Assembly (NCBI GenBank): GCA_036266155.1
Contig: DATANR010000240.1
Coordinates: forward strand, 1-15,940
Origin: SIAJ01 sp036266155
GTDB taxonomy: Bacteria > Planctomycetota > Planctomycetia > Gemmatales > Gemmataceae
Direction: 5' to 3'
DNA: 15,940 nt
Notes under the pieces: model-generated
The model's database searches: none
Told to the model about the DNA's origin: nothing
The model's input: the letters and a program-made list of their open reading frames with translations, nothing else
In this document: positions 1 through 7,594 of the stretch, piece by piece
Position numbering within the stretch: the first letter of the stretch is position 1
Layout: each line of letters starts with the position of its first letter
Translations under genes and position numbers: made by a program

Positions 1-80
1 CGTTCAGGGGGGTGGGGGGGCGTGAACGTATCGCAATCGCTGCCCGTGAAACGAAAGCAAGCACTCTAAAACCCCTTTAC
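1..80. other. Intergenic edge with G-rich stem-loop
   Basis: This stretch lies downstream of the minus-strand RNase gene and is cut by the window edge. Bases 1-6 (CGTTCA) and 23-28 (TGAACG) form a perfect 6-bp inverted repeat. The 16-nt loop is almost all G on the plus strand (runs of 6 and 7 G separated by T). It could be half of a larger element or a transcription end signal, but there is no T tract after it on either strand. I see no gene in it. Confidence 0.3.
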
Positions 81-1496
81 TCACGCCGGCCACTCCGCGT
101 TCTTCAGCACCGTCACCACCTCCTGATCCACCGCCGGGCGCACGGGCCAGTCGAGTTCCTCCTCGATCGCCTTCGTCAGCGCCTGGGCCGCGACCGGTTC
201 GCCGTGGACGATGTAGCATTGGGCCGGCGGGCGTTGGAAGCCGTGCAGCCAGCGAAGGATTTCGTTGCGGTCGCCGTGTGCGGAGAGGCCCTCCAGGCGA
301 TAGACCTGCGCGTTGACTTCCACATCGCGGCCGTGGATGTGGACGGTGCGGGCGCCCTCCTCGAGTTGCCGGCCGCGGGTGCCTTGGGCCTGGAAGCCGG
401 GGAGGAGCACGGTCGTTCGCGGGTCGGAAAGCCGGCGTGCGAGGTGATGCAGCACGCGGCCGCCGGTCGCCATGCCGCTGCCGGCGATCACGATGAACGG
501 ACCGTCGAGTCCGTTGATCGCCTTCGATTCGTCAACCGTGTGCACCATCACCTGCCGGCTCGTCTGGATGCCGCAACCGTGGCTGCCGGTGAGTTCCTTG
601 AGCGACAGGTTGTGCTCGCCGGTGTGGTGGCAGTAGAGGTCGGTCACTTCCGTCGCCATCGGGCTGTCGATATAGACCGGTAACACCGGGATGCGGTTTT
701 CCGTTTCGAGTTGGCGGATGTGCCAGAGCAGTTCCTGCGTGCGGCCGACCGCGAAGGCCGGGATGATCAGCGGGCCGCCGCGTTGGACGGATTCGTTGAT
801 GATGCGTTCCAATTCGCCAATCGGATCGGGCGGGTGCACGCGGTCGCCGTAAGTGCTCTCGACGAGCACCACGTCCGCTTCGGGGACCGGCTCCGGGTCG
901 TGGAGGATCGGATCGTTGAAGCGCCCGAGGTCGCCGGAGAAGACGAGCCGCACGGGATCCGGCTTGCCGATCGCCAGATCAATCGACGCGGCCCCGAGAA
1001 TGTGGCCAGTGCGGCGAAACGTCGCCTTCATGTCGCCGGCGACGGGGAACTCCTTGCCGAACGGATGGCGCTCAATCAGCTTGAGCGCGTCCTTCACGTC
1101 GGCCAGATCGTAGAGCGGCACGGCGGGACGATGCTTCGTGTAGCCTTCGCGATTGGCACGTGCGGTGTCTTCTTCCTGCAAGCGGGCCGAGTCGGGCAAG
1201 AGAATCTCGATCAAATCGGCCGTCGCGGCCGTGCAGTGGACGCGGCCGCGGAAGCCGCGTTTGACGAGCAACGGCAAGTAACCCGTGTGATCGATATGGG
1301 CGTGGCTCAGGACGACAGACGCGATTTCACGCGGTGAAAACTCGGGCTTGAGCCAGTTGCGTAAGCGCAGTTCCTTGAGTCCCTGGAAGAGGCCGCAGTC
1401 GAGCAGGACTTGTTGCCCGCGATGGCGGACGAGGTATTTGGAGCCGGTAACGGTGCCCGAGGCCCCGAGGAATTGCAGTGTTGGCGGCGCGGCCAT
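81..1496 (-). CDS. Beta-CASP metallo-beta-lactamase RNase (YSH1/COG1236-like)
   Basis: Predicted cytoplasmic zinc-dependent RNA-processing exo/endonuclease of 471 aa, a usual length for this bacterial family. The N-terminal half carries the metallo-beta-lactamase motifs: H65-A-H67-I-D69-H70, GHILGA with H165, and FSGDLG with D189. The beta-CASP insert (about 210-400) shows VESTYGDR, PAFAVGRTQELLW, VYIDSPMAT and AGSGMATGGR. The C-terminal part returns to the lactamase fold with SAHGD (H407) and VHGEP (H431), so all expected metal ligands are present. The start is the second of two nearby ATGs because AGGAGG at 1504-1509 is 7 nt from it but only 1 nt from the upstream ATG at 1502. It follows the YidR-like gene by 16 nt and is probably cotranscribed. 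Its RNA substrate cannot be told from sequence. Confidence 0.93.
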   Translation of the reverse strand: MAAPPTLQFLGASGTVTGSKYLVRHRGQQVLLDCGLFQGLKELRLRNWLKPEFSPREIASVVLSHAHIDHTGYLPLLVKRGFRGRVHCTAATADLIEILLPDSARLQEEDTARANREGYTKHRPAVPLYDLADVKDALKLIERHPFGKEFPVAGDMKATFRRTGHILGAASIDLAIGKPDPVRLVFSGDLGRFNDPILHDPEPVPEADVVLVESTYGDRVHPPDPIGELERIINESVQRGGPLIIPAFAVGRTQELLWHIRQLETENRIPVLPVYIDSPMATEVTDLYCHHTGEHNLSLKELTGSHGCGIQTSRQVMVHTVDESKAINGLDGPFIVIAGSGMATGGRVLHHLARRLSDPRTTVLLPGFQAQGTRGRQLEEGARTVHIHGRDVEVNAQVYRLEGLSAHGDRNEILRWLHGFQRPPAQCYIVHGEPVAAQALTKAIEEELDWPVRPAVDQEVVTVLKNAEWPA

Positions 1497-1503
1497 GCCC
1501 ATG

Positions 1504-1509
1504 CCTCCT
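1504..1509 (-). promoter_or_regulatory. Shine-Dalgarno deciding the RNase start
   Basis: AGGAGG on the minus strand. It is 7 nt from the ATG at 1496 and 1 nt from the ATG at 1502, which favours the downstream ATG. It lies in the 16-nt gap after the stop of the YidR-like gene. Confidence 0.7.
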
Positions 1510-1512
1510 GCG

Positions 1513-2766
1513 TCATTCGGGTACATCGCAGACGAACACTTGATTGTAGACGGTTTCGCCAGATGGCACGGGCCGGACATACGCGATGCGCGAGCCATCG
1601 GGGGAGAAGACGCAGGCCTCCGGCCGCGGGGCGGACCCGCTTGGCGGCAAGAGCCGCGCAGTTGTGCCGCTATCAACATCGGTGATGCAGAGGCTGCTAT
1701 CCATGACGTGGGCGATGCGCCGGCCGTCGGGGCTCCACGAAAATGCCGACGCGATGTCGAACGGATTGTGCGTGAGTTGCGTCGGCTCGCCGCCCTTGGG
1801 CACAACGTTCCAGAGTTGCACAACGCCGGCGTCGTCTCGCATCAGGAACGCAATGCGTGAGCCATCAGGCGATGACCGCAGCCAGTGCCGCGGGCCCTGG
1901 ATGCCGGGATATTTGCGATGTGCGGTGTGGCTAAGCCGCCGTTGCGAGGCGCCTTGCGGCGGTCGGGGACGCGTTGTCGCCGTGCCTTCGAGCGGGCCGT
2001 CGCTGGGAATGGACAGGTCGTCAGGCAAATCGACGATAAAGACCTCCGAAATCGTCGCGCCACTCGGAGTGATGACATTCCCTTGGAAGGCAATCGCCTT
2101 CGTGCCGACCCAGGCATCCTCAAAAGCCTTGCTGATTTTGTCGGAGCCGGGACGCGGGTAGTCCGTTGTTCGAGTCACGAGCACGCTGAAGGCTTCGCCG
2201 TCGTGGTTGCGGGGATGGGCCCGCGAAACGCGAACGGCGTGGTTGAGGAGAGAGACGCCCACGTTGCGCTGATTGAGCTCTCCTGGGCCCTTTGTCAGGA
2301 CATCGTCCTCATAGGTGAAACTGACCCGGTCGCCGTCCGGCGAGAAGACATGAACATGCGAGCCGCCACGCAGGGCACCCGGCGTGAATGTCGGCGTCAA
2401 ATCACGCGCGTCGAGGTTGATCAAATCACCCGGTTGGCCCTCGTCAACCGTTACGCCACGACGTCGGGCCGGGCCGTAGCAGTAGTCCGGCGTCGGATCC
2501 TCCGGCCCGAGAATGAAAACGACGCGGTCCGCGACCGGGCTAAAGGTCGCGACGCCGCACTTGGCGCCACGCGTCGATTGATAGAGAATGCGGACTTCGC
2601 CCGTCTCAACGTTGACAGTTTCAATACGGTCGCCATCGAAGACATCGCCCGCGGGATCGGAGCGCACGTCGTAAACGACGCGCCGCCCGTCGCGCGACCA
2701 GACGGCCGCGTTCGTGAGGATGTGGCCGTGCGGGGCGTGCGTGATCTGGCGTTCGCGGGTTGCCAT
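1513..2766 (-). CDS. yidR: YidR/DUF3748 TolB-like beta-propeller protein
   Basis: A 417-aa protein matching the DUF3748 family typified by E. coli YidR (about 415 aa); its molecular function is unknown. The N-terminus (RQITHAPHGHILTNAAVW) and the internal segments GGSHVHVFSPDGDRVSFTY, ISEVFIVDLP, IAFLMRDDAGVVQLW and GGEPTQLTHNPFDI match the YidR sequence as I remember it. Several FSPDG/WSPDG-type blades mark a TolB/WD40-like propeller. The start at 2766 is chosen because the match to the family begins there and the open frame upstream runs into the divergent gene; AGGA lies 11 nt upstream. I see no obvious signal peptide, so it is probably cytoplasmic. A role in sugar or ligand binding would be a guess. 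It is likely cotranscribed with the beta-CASP RNase. Confidence 0.88.
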   Translation of the reverse strand: MATRERQITHAPHGHILTNAAVWSRDGRRVVYDVRSDPAGDVFDGDRIETVNVETGEVRILYQSTRGAKCGVATFSPVADRVVFILGPEDPTPDYCYGPARRRGVTVDEGQPGDLINLDARDLTPTFTPGALRGGSHVHVFSPDGDRVSFTYEDDVLTKGPGELNQRNVGVSLLNHAVRVSRAHPRNHDGEAFSVLVTRTTDYPRPGSDKISKAFEDAWVGTKAIAFQGNVITPSGATISEVFIVDLPDDLSIPSDGPLEGTATTRPRPPQGASQRRLSHTAHRKYPGIQGPRHWLRSSPDGSRIAFLMRDDAGVVQLWNVVPKGGEPTQLTHNPFDIASAFSWSPDGRRIAHVMDSSLCITDVDSGTTARLLPPSGSAPRPEACVFSPDGSRIAYVRPVPSGETVYNQVFVCDVPE

Positions 2767-2838
2767 TTGGCCGATTGTCCTGGTCGACGGTCGCGGTAGT
2801 ATACCCCTCTTCCAATATTCTTCGGCCTCGGAAATCTC
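2767..2838. promoter_or_regulatory. Divergent promoter region
   Basis: A 72-nt gap between two divergent starts, so it must hold or overlap promoters for both. On the minus strand TATACT (plus positions 2798-2803) resembles a sigma-70 -10 box, about 31 nt before the YidR-like ATG. I found no convincing -35 element. For the plus gene there is only a weak AATATT stretch and a weak GGAAA ribosome site around 2830-2834. Confidence 0.35.
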
Positions 2839-3750
2839 GTGACGCAACCAATCGCCGGCATCTTTCCTCCACTCGCCACGCCCTTGCTCGACCGCGACAC
2901 GCTCGACGTGGCCGGCCTCGAACGGCTCATTGAGCATGTCCTGGCCGGCGGAGTGCACGGTCTTTTTCTGCTCGGCACGACGGGCGAGGGGCCGAGCCTG
3001 AGCCAGCGACTGAAAGCCGAAGTCGTTGAGCGTGCGTGCCGTCAGGTCGCGCGACGCGTGCCCATCATGGTCGGCGTCACTGACCCGTCATTCGTCGACG
3101 CGATCGCGCTGGCACATACCACGGGCAAGGCGGGCGCCGAGCATGTTGTCATCGCGCCGCCGTATTACATGCCGATCAGCCAGCCGGAGTTGGCCGCCTA
3201 CATCGAACGCTTCGCGGCCGCGAGTCCATTGCCGGTGTTGCTCTATAATCTGCCGAGCTTCACGAAGGTCGGCTTCGGCCTCGAGACGATTCGCCGATTG
3301 CTGCAAACGCCGCGCGTCGTCGGTTTGAAGGACAGTGGTCGCGACATGACGTACCAGCATTCGGTCTTGCGAATCACGGCGGCTCGGCCGGACTTCAGCG
3401 TCCTGGTCGGCCCGGAAGAGCTGCTCGCCGAAGCTGTGTTGCTTGGCGCCCATGGCGCCATGTGCGGCGGAGCGAACATGGCACCCAAGCTCTACGTCGA
3501 TCTCTACAACGCCGCCCGCGCCGGCGACCTGGCACGCGTGCGTGATTTGCACGACCGCGTGATACGTATTTCGGATGCGATCTATTCCGTCGGCGGCTCC
3601 GGCTCGTCGTACTTCCGATCGCTGAAGTGTGCACTCGCGTGTCTGGGCCTGTGCGACGACTTCATCGCCGAACCGTACGAGCGCTTTTCGCCGAATGAGC
3701 GTGAACTCGTCCGCCAGCGCCTGCGCGATGTGGGCCTGCTCGGCGGCTGA
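2839..3750 (+). CDS. Dihydrodipicolinate synthase/N-acetylneuraminate lyase family aldolase
   Basis: A 303-aa class I aldolase with a (beta/alpha)8 barrel, the normal length for the DapA/NanA superfamily. Visible family motifs are GTTGE at 46-50 (pyruvate carboxylate binding), Y136-N-L-P (catalytic tyrosine) and GLKDSG with K164 as the Schiff-base lysine. The start is GTG at 2839 with a weak ribosome site. True DapA and the many sugar-acid lyases or dehydratases of this family cannot be separated on these motifs. The neighbours are not lysine-biosynthesis genes, which makes a catabolic keto-acid aldolase as likely as DapA. It is probably cotranscribed with the PaiB-like gene 57 nt downstream. 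Confidence 0.9.
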   Translation: MTQPIAGIFPPLATPLLDRDTLDVAGLERLIEHVLAGGVHGLFLLGTTGEGPSLSQRLKAEVVERACRQVARRVPIMVGVTDPSFVDAIALAHTTGKAGAEHVVIAPPYYMPISQPELAAYIERFAAASPLPVLLYNLPSFTKVGFGLETIRRLLQTPRVVGLKDSGRDMTYQHSVLRITAARPDFSVLVGPEELLAEAVLLGAHGAMCGGANMAPKLYVDLYNAARAGDLARVRDLHDRVIRISDAIYSVGGSGSSYFRSLKCALACLGLCDDFIAEPYERFSPNERELVRQRLRDVGLLGG

Positions 3751-3767
3751 ACCTGGAATGCACATCG

Positions 3768-3801
3768 CCCGTCACTCGTCCAACCAAATCGCGACGGGAG
3801 G
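3768..3801 (+). promoter_or_regulatory. Ribosome binding site of the PaiB-like gene, partly in a stem
   Basis: GGGAGG at 3796-3801 is a strong Shine-Dalgarno 6 nt before the ATG at 3808. Its first three bases also belong to a possible stem, CCCGTC (3768-3773) with GACGGG (3793-3798), spanning a 19-nt loop. The stem is short and may be chance; the ribosome site itself is clear and fixes the start. Confidence 0.5.
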
Positions 3802-3807
3802 TCCCGC

Positions 3808-4428
3808 ATGTATGTCCCGGCCCATTTTGCTGAGTCCGACCTCGGCGTGCTGCACCAATTCATCGAGGAGCATCCATTCGGCCTGTTGATCTCGCAGCAA
3901 GACGGCCTTCCATTTGCGACGCACTTGCCCTTTCTGCTCGATCGCGCTGCGGGCCCGAATGGCACATTGCTAGGTCACGTTGCCCGACAGAATCCACAGT
4001 GGCAACAACTCGTCGGCCAGCAAGTCTTGGCGGTCTTCCACGGGACGCACGCTTACATCTCGCCGACGTGGTACGCCACGGATCAAACAGTGCCGACGTG
4101 GAATTACGTCGCAGTTCATGCATATGGGACCGTGGAATTGATCGAAGAGCCGGCCGTGCTCGTGGAACTCGTGCGTGAACTCACGCGCGTCGCCGAACAA
4201 TCGATGCCGACGCCGTGGTCGTTCGATCCCGCGGATCCGTTCGTTCACAAGCTCGCAGCGCAAATTGTCGGTTTCCGCATCACGATTACGAATCTGGAAG
4301 GCAAGTGGAAGCTGAATCAGAATCATCCGCGGGAGCGACGGCAACAGGTGATCGATGCGCTGCGCGCACAGGGTGATGGGAATGCTGTTGGAATTGCTGA
4401 GTTGATGTCAAAAACGTTGCCGGGATGA
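3808..4428 (+). CDS. PaiB-type FMN-binding negative transcriptional regulator family protein
   Basis: A 206-aa protein of the PaiB family (FMN-binding split barrel), the usual length. It starts MYVPAHFAESD as the family does and carries GHVARQNPQW, the flavin-region signature VPTWNYVAVHAYG, and a late KLNQNHPRERRQQVI segment equivalent to the family's KLSQN-type motif. In Bacillus, PaiB was described as a repressor of protease and sporulation genes. Most homologues are uncharacterised flavin or heme oxidoreductase-like proteins, so a regulatory role is only a family label. The ATG at 3808 is supported by GGGAGG 6 nt upstream. It is the last gene of the plus-strand pair, and its stop lies 4 nt before a long palindrome. 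Confidence 0.92.
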   Translation: MYVPAHFAESDLGVLHQFIEEHPFGLLISQQDGLPFATHLPFLLDRAAGPNGTLLGHVARQNPQWQQLVGQQVLAVFHGTHAYISPTWYATDQTVPTWNYVAVHAYGTVELIEEPAVLVELVRELTRVAEQSMPTPWSFDPADPFVHKLAAQIVGFRITITNLEGKWKLNQNHPRERRQQVIDALRAQGDGNAVGIAELMSKTLPG

Positions 4429-4431
4429 AGG

Positions 4432-4539
4432 CCACTTTGGAATGCGGCGGCCCGATGCCGCTTTCTTTCTTTTCTTGGGCTCGCATCACGCCAATACCAA
4501 AGAAAGAAAGTTGCGTCGCGCCGCAGCACTCCAAAGTTG
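4432..4539. repeat. 108-bp imperfect palindrome filling the convergent gap
   Basis: The 41-nt arms 4432-4472 and 4499-4539 are inverted copies matching at 34 of 41 positions, with a 26-nt centre. Each arm carries the core ACTTTGGA and, next to the centre, CTTTCTTTCTTT or its complement. The element occupies nearly the whole gap between the PaiB stop (4428) and the carboxylase stop (4542). It probably folds as a stem-loop in either transcript and could end both. It looks like a dispersed REP- or MITE-type element, but no second copy is in the window. Confidence 0.85.
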
Positions 4540-4541
4540 CA

Positions 4542-6098
4542 CTACACTTGCAGCACGCCTGTCTTGAACGGCCGCCCGTCATCGTGCCGGGTCGCAACCG
4601 CGAGCGCCTTCAGCAGCGCACTTCGCGTTTCCTCGGGTCGAATGATCTTGTCCACCCACAGTCGGGCCGCTCCATAGCGGATGTCGGTCTTTTCCTCGTA
4701 CGACGCCTTCACGCGATCGCGCAACTCTGTCAGTTCAACGGCGTCAGGTTCCTTGCCGGTTCGTTTAAGAGCGGTGAGTTGGATATCGAGCAGCGTGTTC
4801 GCCGCCTGGTCGCCGCCCATCACGGCGTATCGTGCATTCGGCCAGGCGAAGATGAAACGTGGGTCGAATGCCTTTCCGCACAATGCGTAGTTGCCGGCCC
4901 CGAACGAGCCGCCCGTGATGACCGTAAGCTTGGGCACGACACTGTTCGAAATCGCGTTGACGAGTTTGGCCCCCGAGCGAATGATGCCGGCCTGCTCGGA
5001 ATCGCGGCCGACCATGAAGCCGTTGACGTTTTGCAGGAACACGATCGGGATGCGCGTTTGATTGCAGTCCATCACGAAACGGGCCGCCTTGTCGGCGGAA
5101 TCGACGTAGATGACGCCGCCATATTGCATGGGGCCCTGCGCCGGCTTCACGCGCTTGCGTTGATTGGCCACAACGCCGACCGGCATGCCGCCGAGCCGGC
5201 CGATGCCGCAGACGAGTGTTTGCCCAAAGTCCGCCTTGTATTCATCGAACGGGACCGGATCGAGCACGGCCTGGATGAGTTCGCGAACATCGAACTCGGC
5301 AGTCGTCGTAAATGACGGCCAGTTCGGCGCCGGTGACGGAGCAATCGTTGCGTTAGCGCGGCGAGAGTCTTCGGCCAAGTCGCCCGTGAGCCGACGGAGG
5401 CGATCCAGGCAGGTCGTCTCATCCGGCTCCCGGAAGTCGATGGTACCGCTGATCGCCGCGTGCATCATCGCGCCGCCGAGTTCTTCGTGGCTCACGGTCT
5501 GCCCGATGGCGGCCTTCACGAGGGCGGGGCCGGCGAGATAGAGGCCGCTGCCTTCGGTCATGAGCAGCTTGTCGCACAGCACCGGCAAGTAGCCGCCGCC
5601 GGCGACGCAGTTGCCCATGATCGCCGCGAATTGCGGGATGCCGGCCGCGGAGATGACCGCGTTGTTGCGGAAGATGCGGCCGAAGTCGTCCTCGTCCGGA
5701 AAGACCTCATCTTGAAGCGGCAAGAACACGCCCGCGGAATCGACGAGGTACACGAGCGGCAGGCGATTCTCGGTCGCGATGCGTTGCGCTCGCAAGACTT
5801 TCTTGCACGTCATTGGAAAAAACGCCCCGGCCTTCACGGTCGCATCGTTCGCGATGATCATGACCTGCCGACCGGCAACGTTTGCGACGCCCGTGACCAC
5901 GCCGGCTGACGGAGCGCCGCCCCACTCCGTGTACATGTTCCACGCGGCCCAGAGGCCGAGTTCGAAGAACGTGCCAGGATCGACCAGCTTGTCGATGCGC
6001 TCGCGAGCGGTGAGCCGGTTCTTTTCGTGCTGGCGGTCGATCGCCTTGGGGCCGCCGCCGAGACGGATCTTGTCTTCCTGGGTGGCAAGGTCGTCCAC
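4542..6098 (-). CDS. Acyl-CoA carboxylase carboxyltransferase (beta) subunit, methylcrotonyl-CoA carboxylase-like
   Basis: A 518-aa biotin-dependent carboxyltransferase of the crotonase-like fold, which moves CO2 from carboxybiotin to an acyl-CoA. The N-terminal domain shows QHEKNRLTARERID, the first oxyanion region MGNCVAGGGY (161-170) and EELGGAMMHAAISG (205-218). The C-terminal domain shows NVNGFMVG and the second oxyanion region GGSFGAGNYALCG. FPDEDDFGRIF followed by SAAGIPQ resembles the methylcrotonyl-CoA carboxylase beta chain more than the propionyl-CoA type, though substrate cannot be fixed. The start is GTG at 6098, with AAGGAG 5 nt upstream overlapping the sulfatase stop (TAAGGAG), so translation is probably coupled. 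No biotin carboxylase/BCCP subunit is in the window. Confidence 0.93.
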   Translation of the reverse strand: MDDLATQEDKIRLGGGPKAIDRQHEKNRLTARERIDKLVDPGTFFELGLWAAWNMYTEWGGAPSAGVVTGVANVAGRQVMIIANDATVKAGAFFPMTCKKVLRAQRIATENRLPLVYLVDSAGVFLPLQDEVFPDEDDFGRIFRNNAVISAAGIPQFAAIMGNCVAGGGYLPVLCDKLLMTEGSGLYLAGPALVKAAIGQTVSHEELGGAMMHAAISGTIDFREPDETTCLDRLRRLTGDLAEDSRRANATIAPSPAPNWPSFTTTAEFDVRELIQAVLDPVPFDEYKADFGQTLVCGIGRLGGMPVGVVANQRKRVKPAQGPMQYGGVIYVDSADKAARFVMDCNQTRIPIVFLQNVNGFMVGRDSEQAGIIRSGAKLVNAISNSVVPKLTVITGGSFGAGNYALCGKAFDPRFIFAWPNARYAVMGGDQAANTLLDIQLTALKRTGKEPDAVELTELRDRVKASYEEKTDIRYGAARLWVDKIIRPEETRSALLKALAVATRHDDGRPFKTGVLQV

Positions 6099-6103
6099 GC
6101 GGG

Positions 6104-6109
6104 CTCCTT
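6104..6109 (-). promoter_or_regulatory. Shine-Dalgarno overlapping the sulfatase stop
   Basis: AAGGAG on the minus strand lies 5 nt before the GTG start of the carboxylase and shares bases with the TAA stop of the sulfatase. The 9-nt intergenic gap and this overlap support one transcript and a GTG start. Confidence 0.7.
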
Positions 6110-7529
6110 ATGGTCTGGGTGGCAGATTGGATGCCTTCGACCCCGGCGGGTGTTGTTTGATCCGCTCGGCGTACTCGGTCGTTAGGCGATCCACGACCCG
6201 TCCACACTTGATTAGCTCGTCCTCGGGCACTTCGCCGAGGTCCTTCGTGTCCGTCACCCAACGATCGAGAACGGTACGCAGCTCCTTGAGTTTGTCCGCA
6301 TGCGCCGCGTCGCTCGCGAGGTTCCTCACCTCATGCGGATCGCTGCACGTGTCGTAGAGTTCTTCCTTCGGCTTGGTCGCGGCAAAGAAATTGGCCTGTG
6401 GACCCTTGAGCTTGCCCTCGGCGGCCCATTTGCGCCAGACCTGCATCGTGGGCATCTCGTCCATGTAGAGGATGTGCTGGGCGTAGGGCAACTGGGGGTA
6501 GTAATTGCGAATATACCGGTAGCGCTCGTCGCGCACCGTGCGAATGCGGTCGAACGTCTCGTCCATGCGATCTCGGGCGGCAAAGACATACTTCTGACGT
6601 TTGGCCGACTCGCCCAAGAAGACCTGGCCCTGCATCCGCTCCGGCGGCTTGACGCCAGCGATCGTCAGCACCGTGGGCGCGAAATCGATGAAGGCCACGA
6701 GATCGTCACGAACCGTGCCCGGCTTGATTGTGCCCGGCCAGCGAACAAGAAACGGCACATGGAGACCGCTGTCGTAGAGCCAACGCTTGCCGCGCGACAT
6801 GCCCCAGCCGTGGTCGCCGAAGAAGAAGACGATCGTGTTGTCCGCGAGTTTCTTGTCGTTGAGCCATTTCAAAATGTCACCGACCGTGTAGTCCATCGCG
6901 GTGATGTTCTCGTGATAGATCGCAACGTCGCAGCGCACTTCCGGCGCGTCCGGGTAATAGGGCGGCAGTGCGACCTTGGCCGGATCACGGCGTTCGCTCT
7001 GCTTCAGGCGGGCGATGTTCTTCTCGTACGTAGCCTTGGGAACGCGAACCTGGCTTTCGTGCGTAACGAACAAATTGATAAACGCGAAGAACGGCTCCTT
7101 CAACTCGCCCTTGGTCATCCAGTTCTGCGTCGAATCGAAGGCGGTCTTGGGCGGATTGAAGTTGAAGTCGGTCTTGCCGGGCCACGAAACAAAGTAGCCG
7201 GCCTTGCGCAGCTCCTCCATCATTGTCGGCGGCGGATCCTTCAACGTGGACCGCATGTGATGCGAGCCGATCGTCGTCGGATACATGCCGGTCACGAGCC
7301 CGGATCGACTCGGTGCACACACGGGCGCATGTGTGAAGCAGCGCGTGAAACGTGCGCCTTGGGCGGCGAGACGATCGAGGTTCGGCGTGATGGCGTCCTT
7401 GTCGCCGTAACAGCCGAGATTGGGGCTGATGTCCTCGGCCACGATCCAGAGAATGTTCGGCCGCTTCGGAGCGTCGGCGACGACCGTGCTTCCGACCAAT
7501 AGAAGCGCGGCGATTGAGAGTAGGCGCAT
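6108..7529 (-). CDS. Secreted type I sulfatase (heparan N-sulfatase-like)
   Basis: A 473-aa sulfatase of the alkaline phosphatase superfamily that hydrolyses sulfate esters or sulfamates. Residues 1-20 form a signal peptide (positive MRLL start, hydrophobic stretch, then VADA before PKRPN), so it is exported. C71-A-P-S-R75 is the CxPSR site whose cysteine becomes formylglycine, and it needs a formylglycine-generating enzyme not seen here. Metal ligands are suggested by AED at 31-33 and GDHG at 238-241. The start at 7529 is favoured over in-frame upstream codons because the signal peptide begins there and GAGGT precedes it by 4 nt. Sulfated polysaccharides such as algal or animal glycans are typical substrates of planctomycete enzymes; the exact one is unknown. 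It lies between the ligase-like gene (65-nt gap) and the carboxylase (9 nt). Confidence 0.95.
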   Translation of the reverse strand: MRLLSIAALLLVGSTVVADAPKRPNILWIVAEDISPNLGCYGDKDAITPNLDRLAAQGARFTRCFTHAPVCAPSRSGLVTGMYPTTIGSHHMRSTLKDPPPTMMEELRKAGYFVSWPGKTDFNFNPPKTAFDSTQNWMTKGELKEPFFAFINLFVTHESQVRVPKATYEKNIARLKQSERRDPAKVALPPYYPDAPEVRCDVAIYHENITAMDYTVGDILKWLNDKKLADNTIVFFFGDHGWGMSRGKRWLYDSGLHVPFLVRWPGTIKPGTVRDDLVAFIDFAPTVLTIAGVKPPERMQGQVFLGESAKRQKYVFAARDRMDETFDRIRTVRDERYRYIRNYYPQLPYAQHILYMDEMPTMQVWRKWAAEGKLKGPQANFFAATKPKEELYDTCSDPHEVRNLASDAAHADKLKELRTVLDRWVTDTKDLGEVPEDELIKCGRVVDRLTTEYAERIKQHPPGSKASNLPPRP

Positions 7530-7594
7530 GCTGACCTCACCCATCGAGCGACGATGGCCAGTGTAAGCGTGGAGCGGCAAGTGGGAATAGGGGG

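Noticed and set aside
1497..1823. N-terminal extension of the beta-CASP RNase
   Set aside because: It overlaps the YidR-like coding sequence. Family similarity begins just after the ATG at 1496, which has a well-spaced AGGAGG.
1885..2799. Plus-strand open frame of about 300 codons opposite the YidR-like gene
   Set aside because: It overlaps a gene recognised along its full length and shows typical antisense composition.
3751..3807. Terminator between the aldolase and PaiB-like genes
   Set aside because: Only a 6-bp stem with a 19-nt loop and no T tract; it overlaps the ribosome site, so readthrough is more likely.
4425..5315. Plus-strand open frame beginning in the 4432 palindrome
   Set aside because: The first part is translated repeat and the rest is antisense to the carboxylase. 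A similar minus-strand frame starting in the same palindrome (ending near 4286) is equally spurious.
6300..7502. Long plus-strand open frame opposite the sulfatase
   Set aside because: It is rich in Arg, His and Val as expected for antisense frames of GC-rich genes, matches no family I know, and lies wholly over a well-supported sulfatase.
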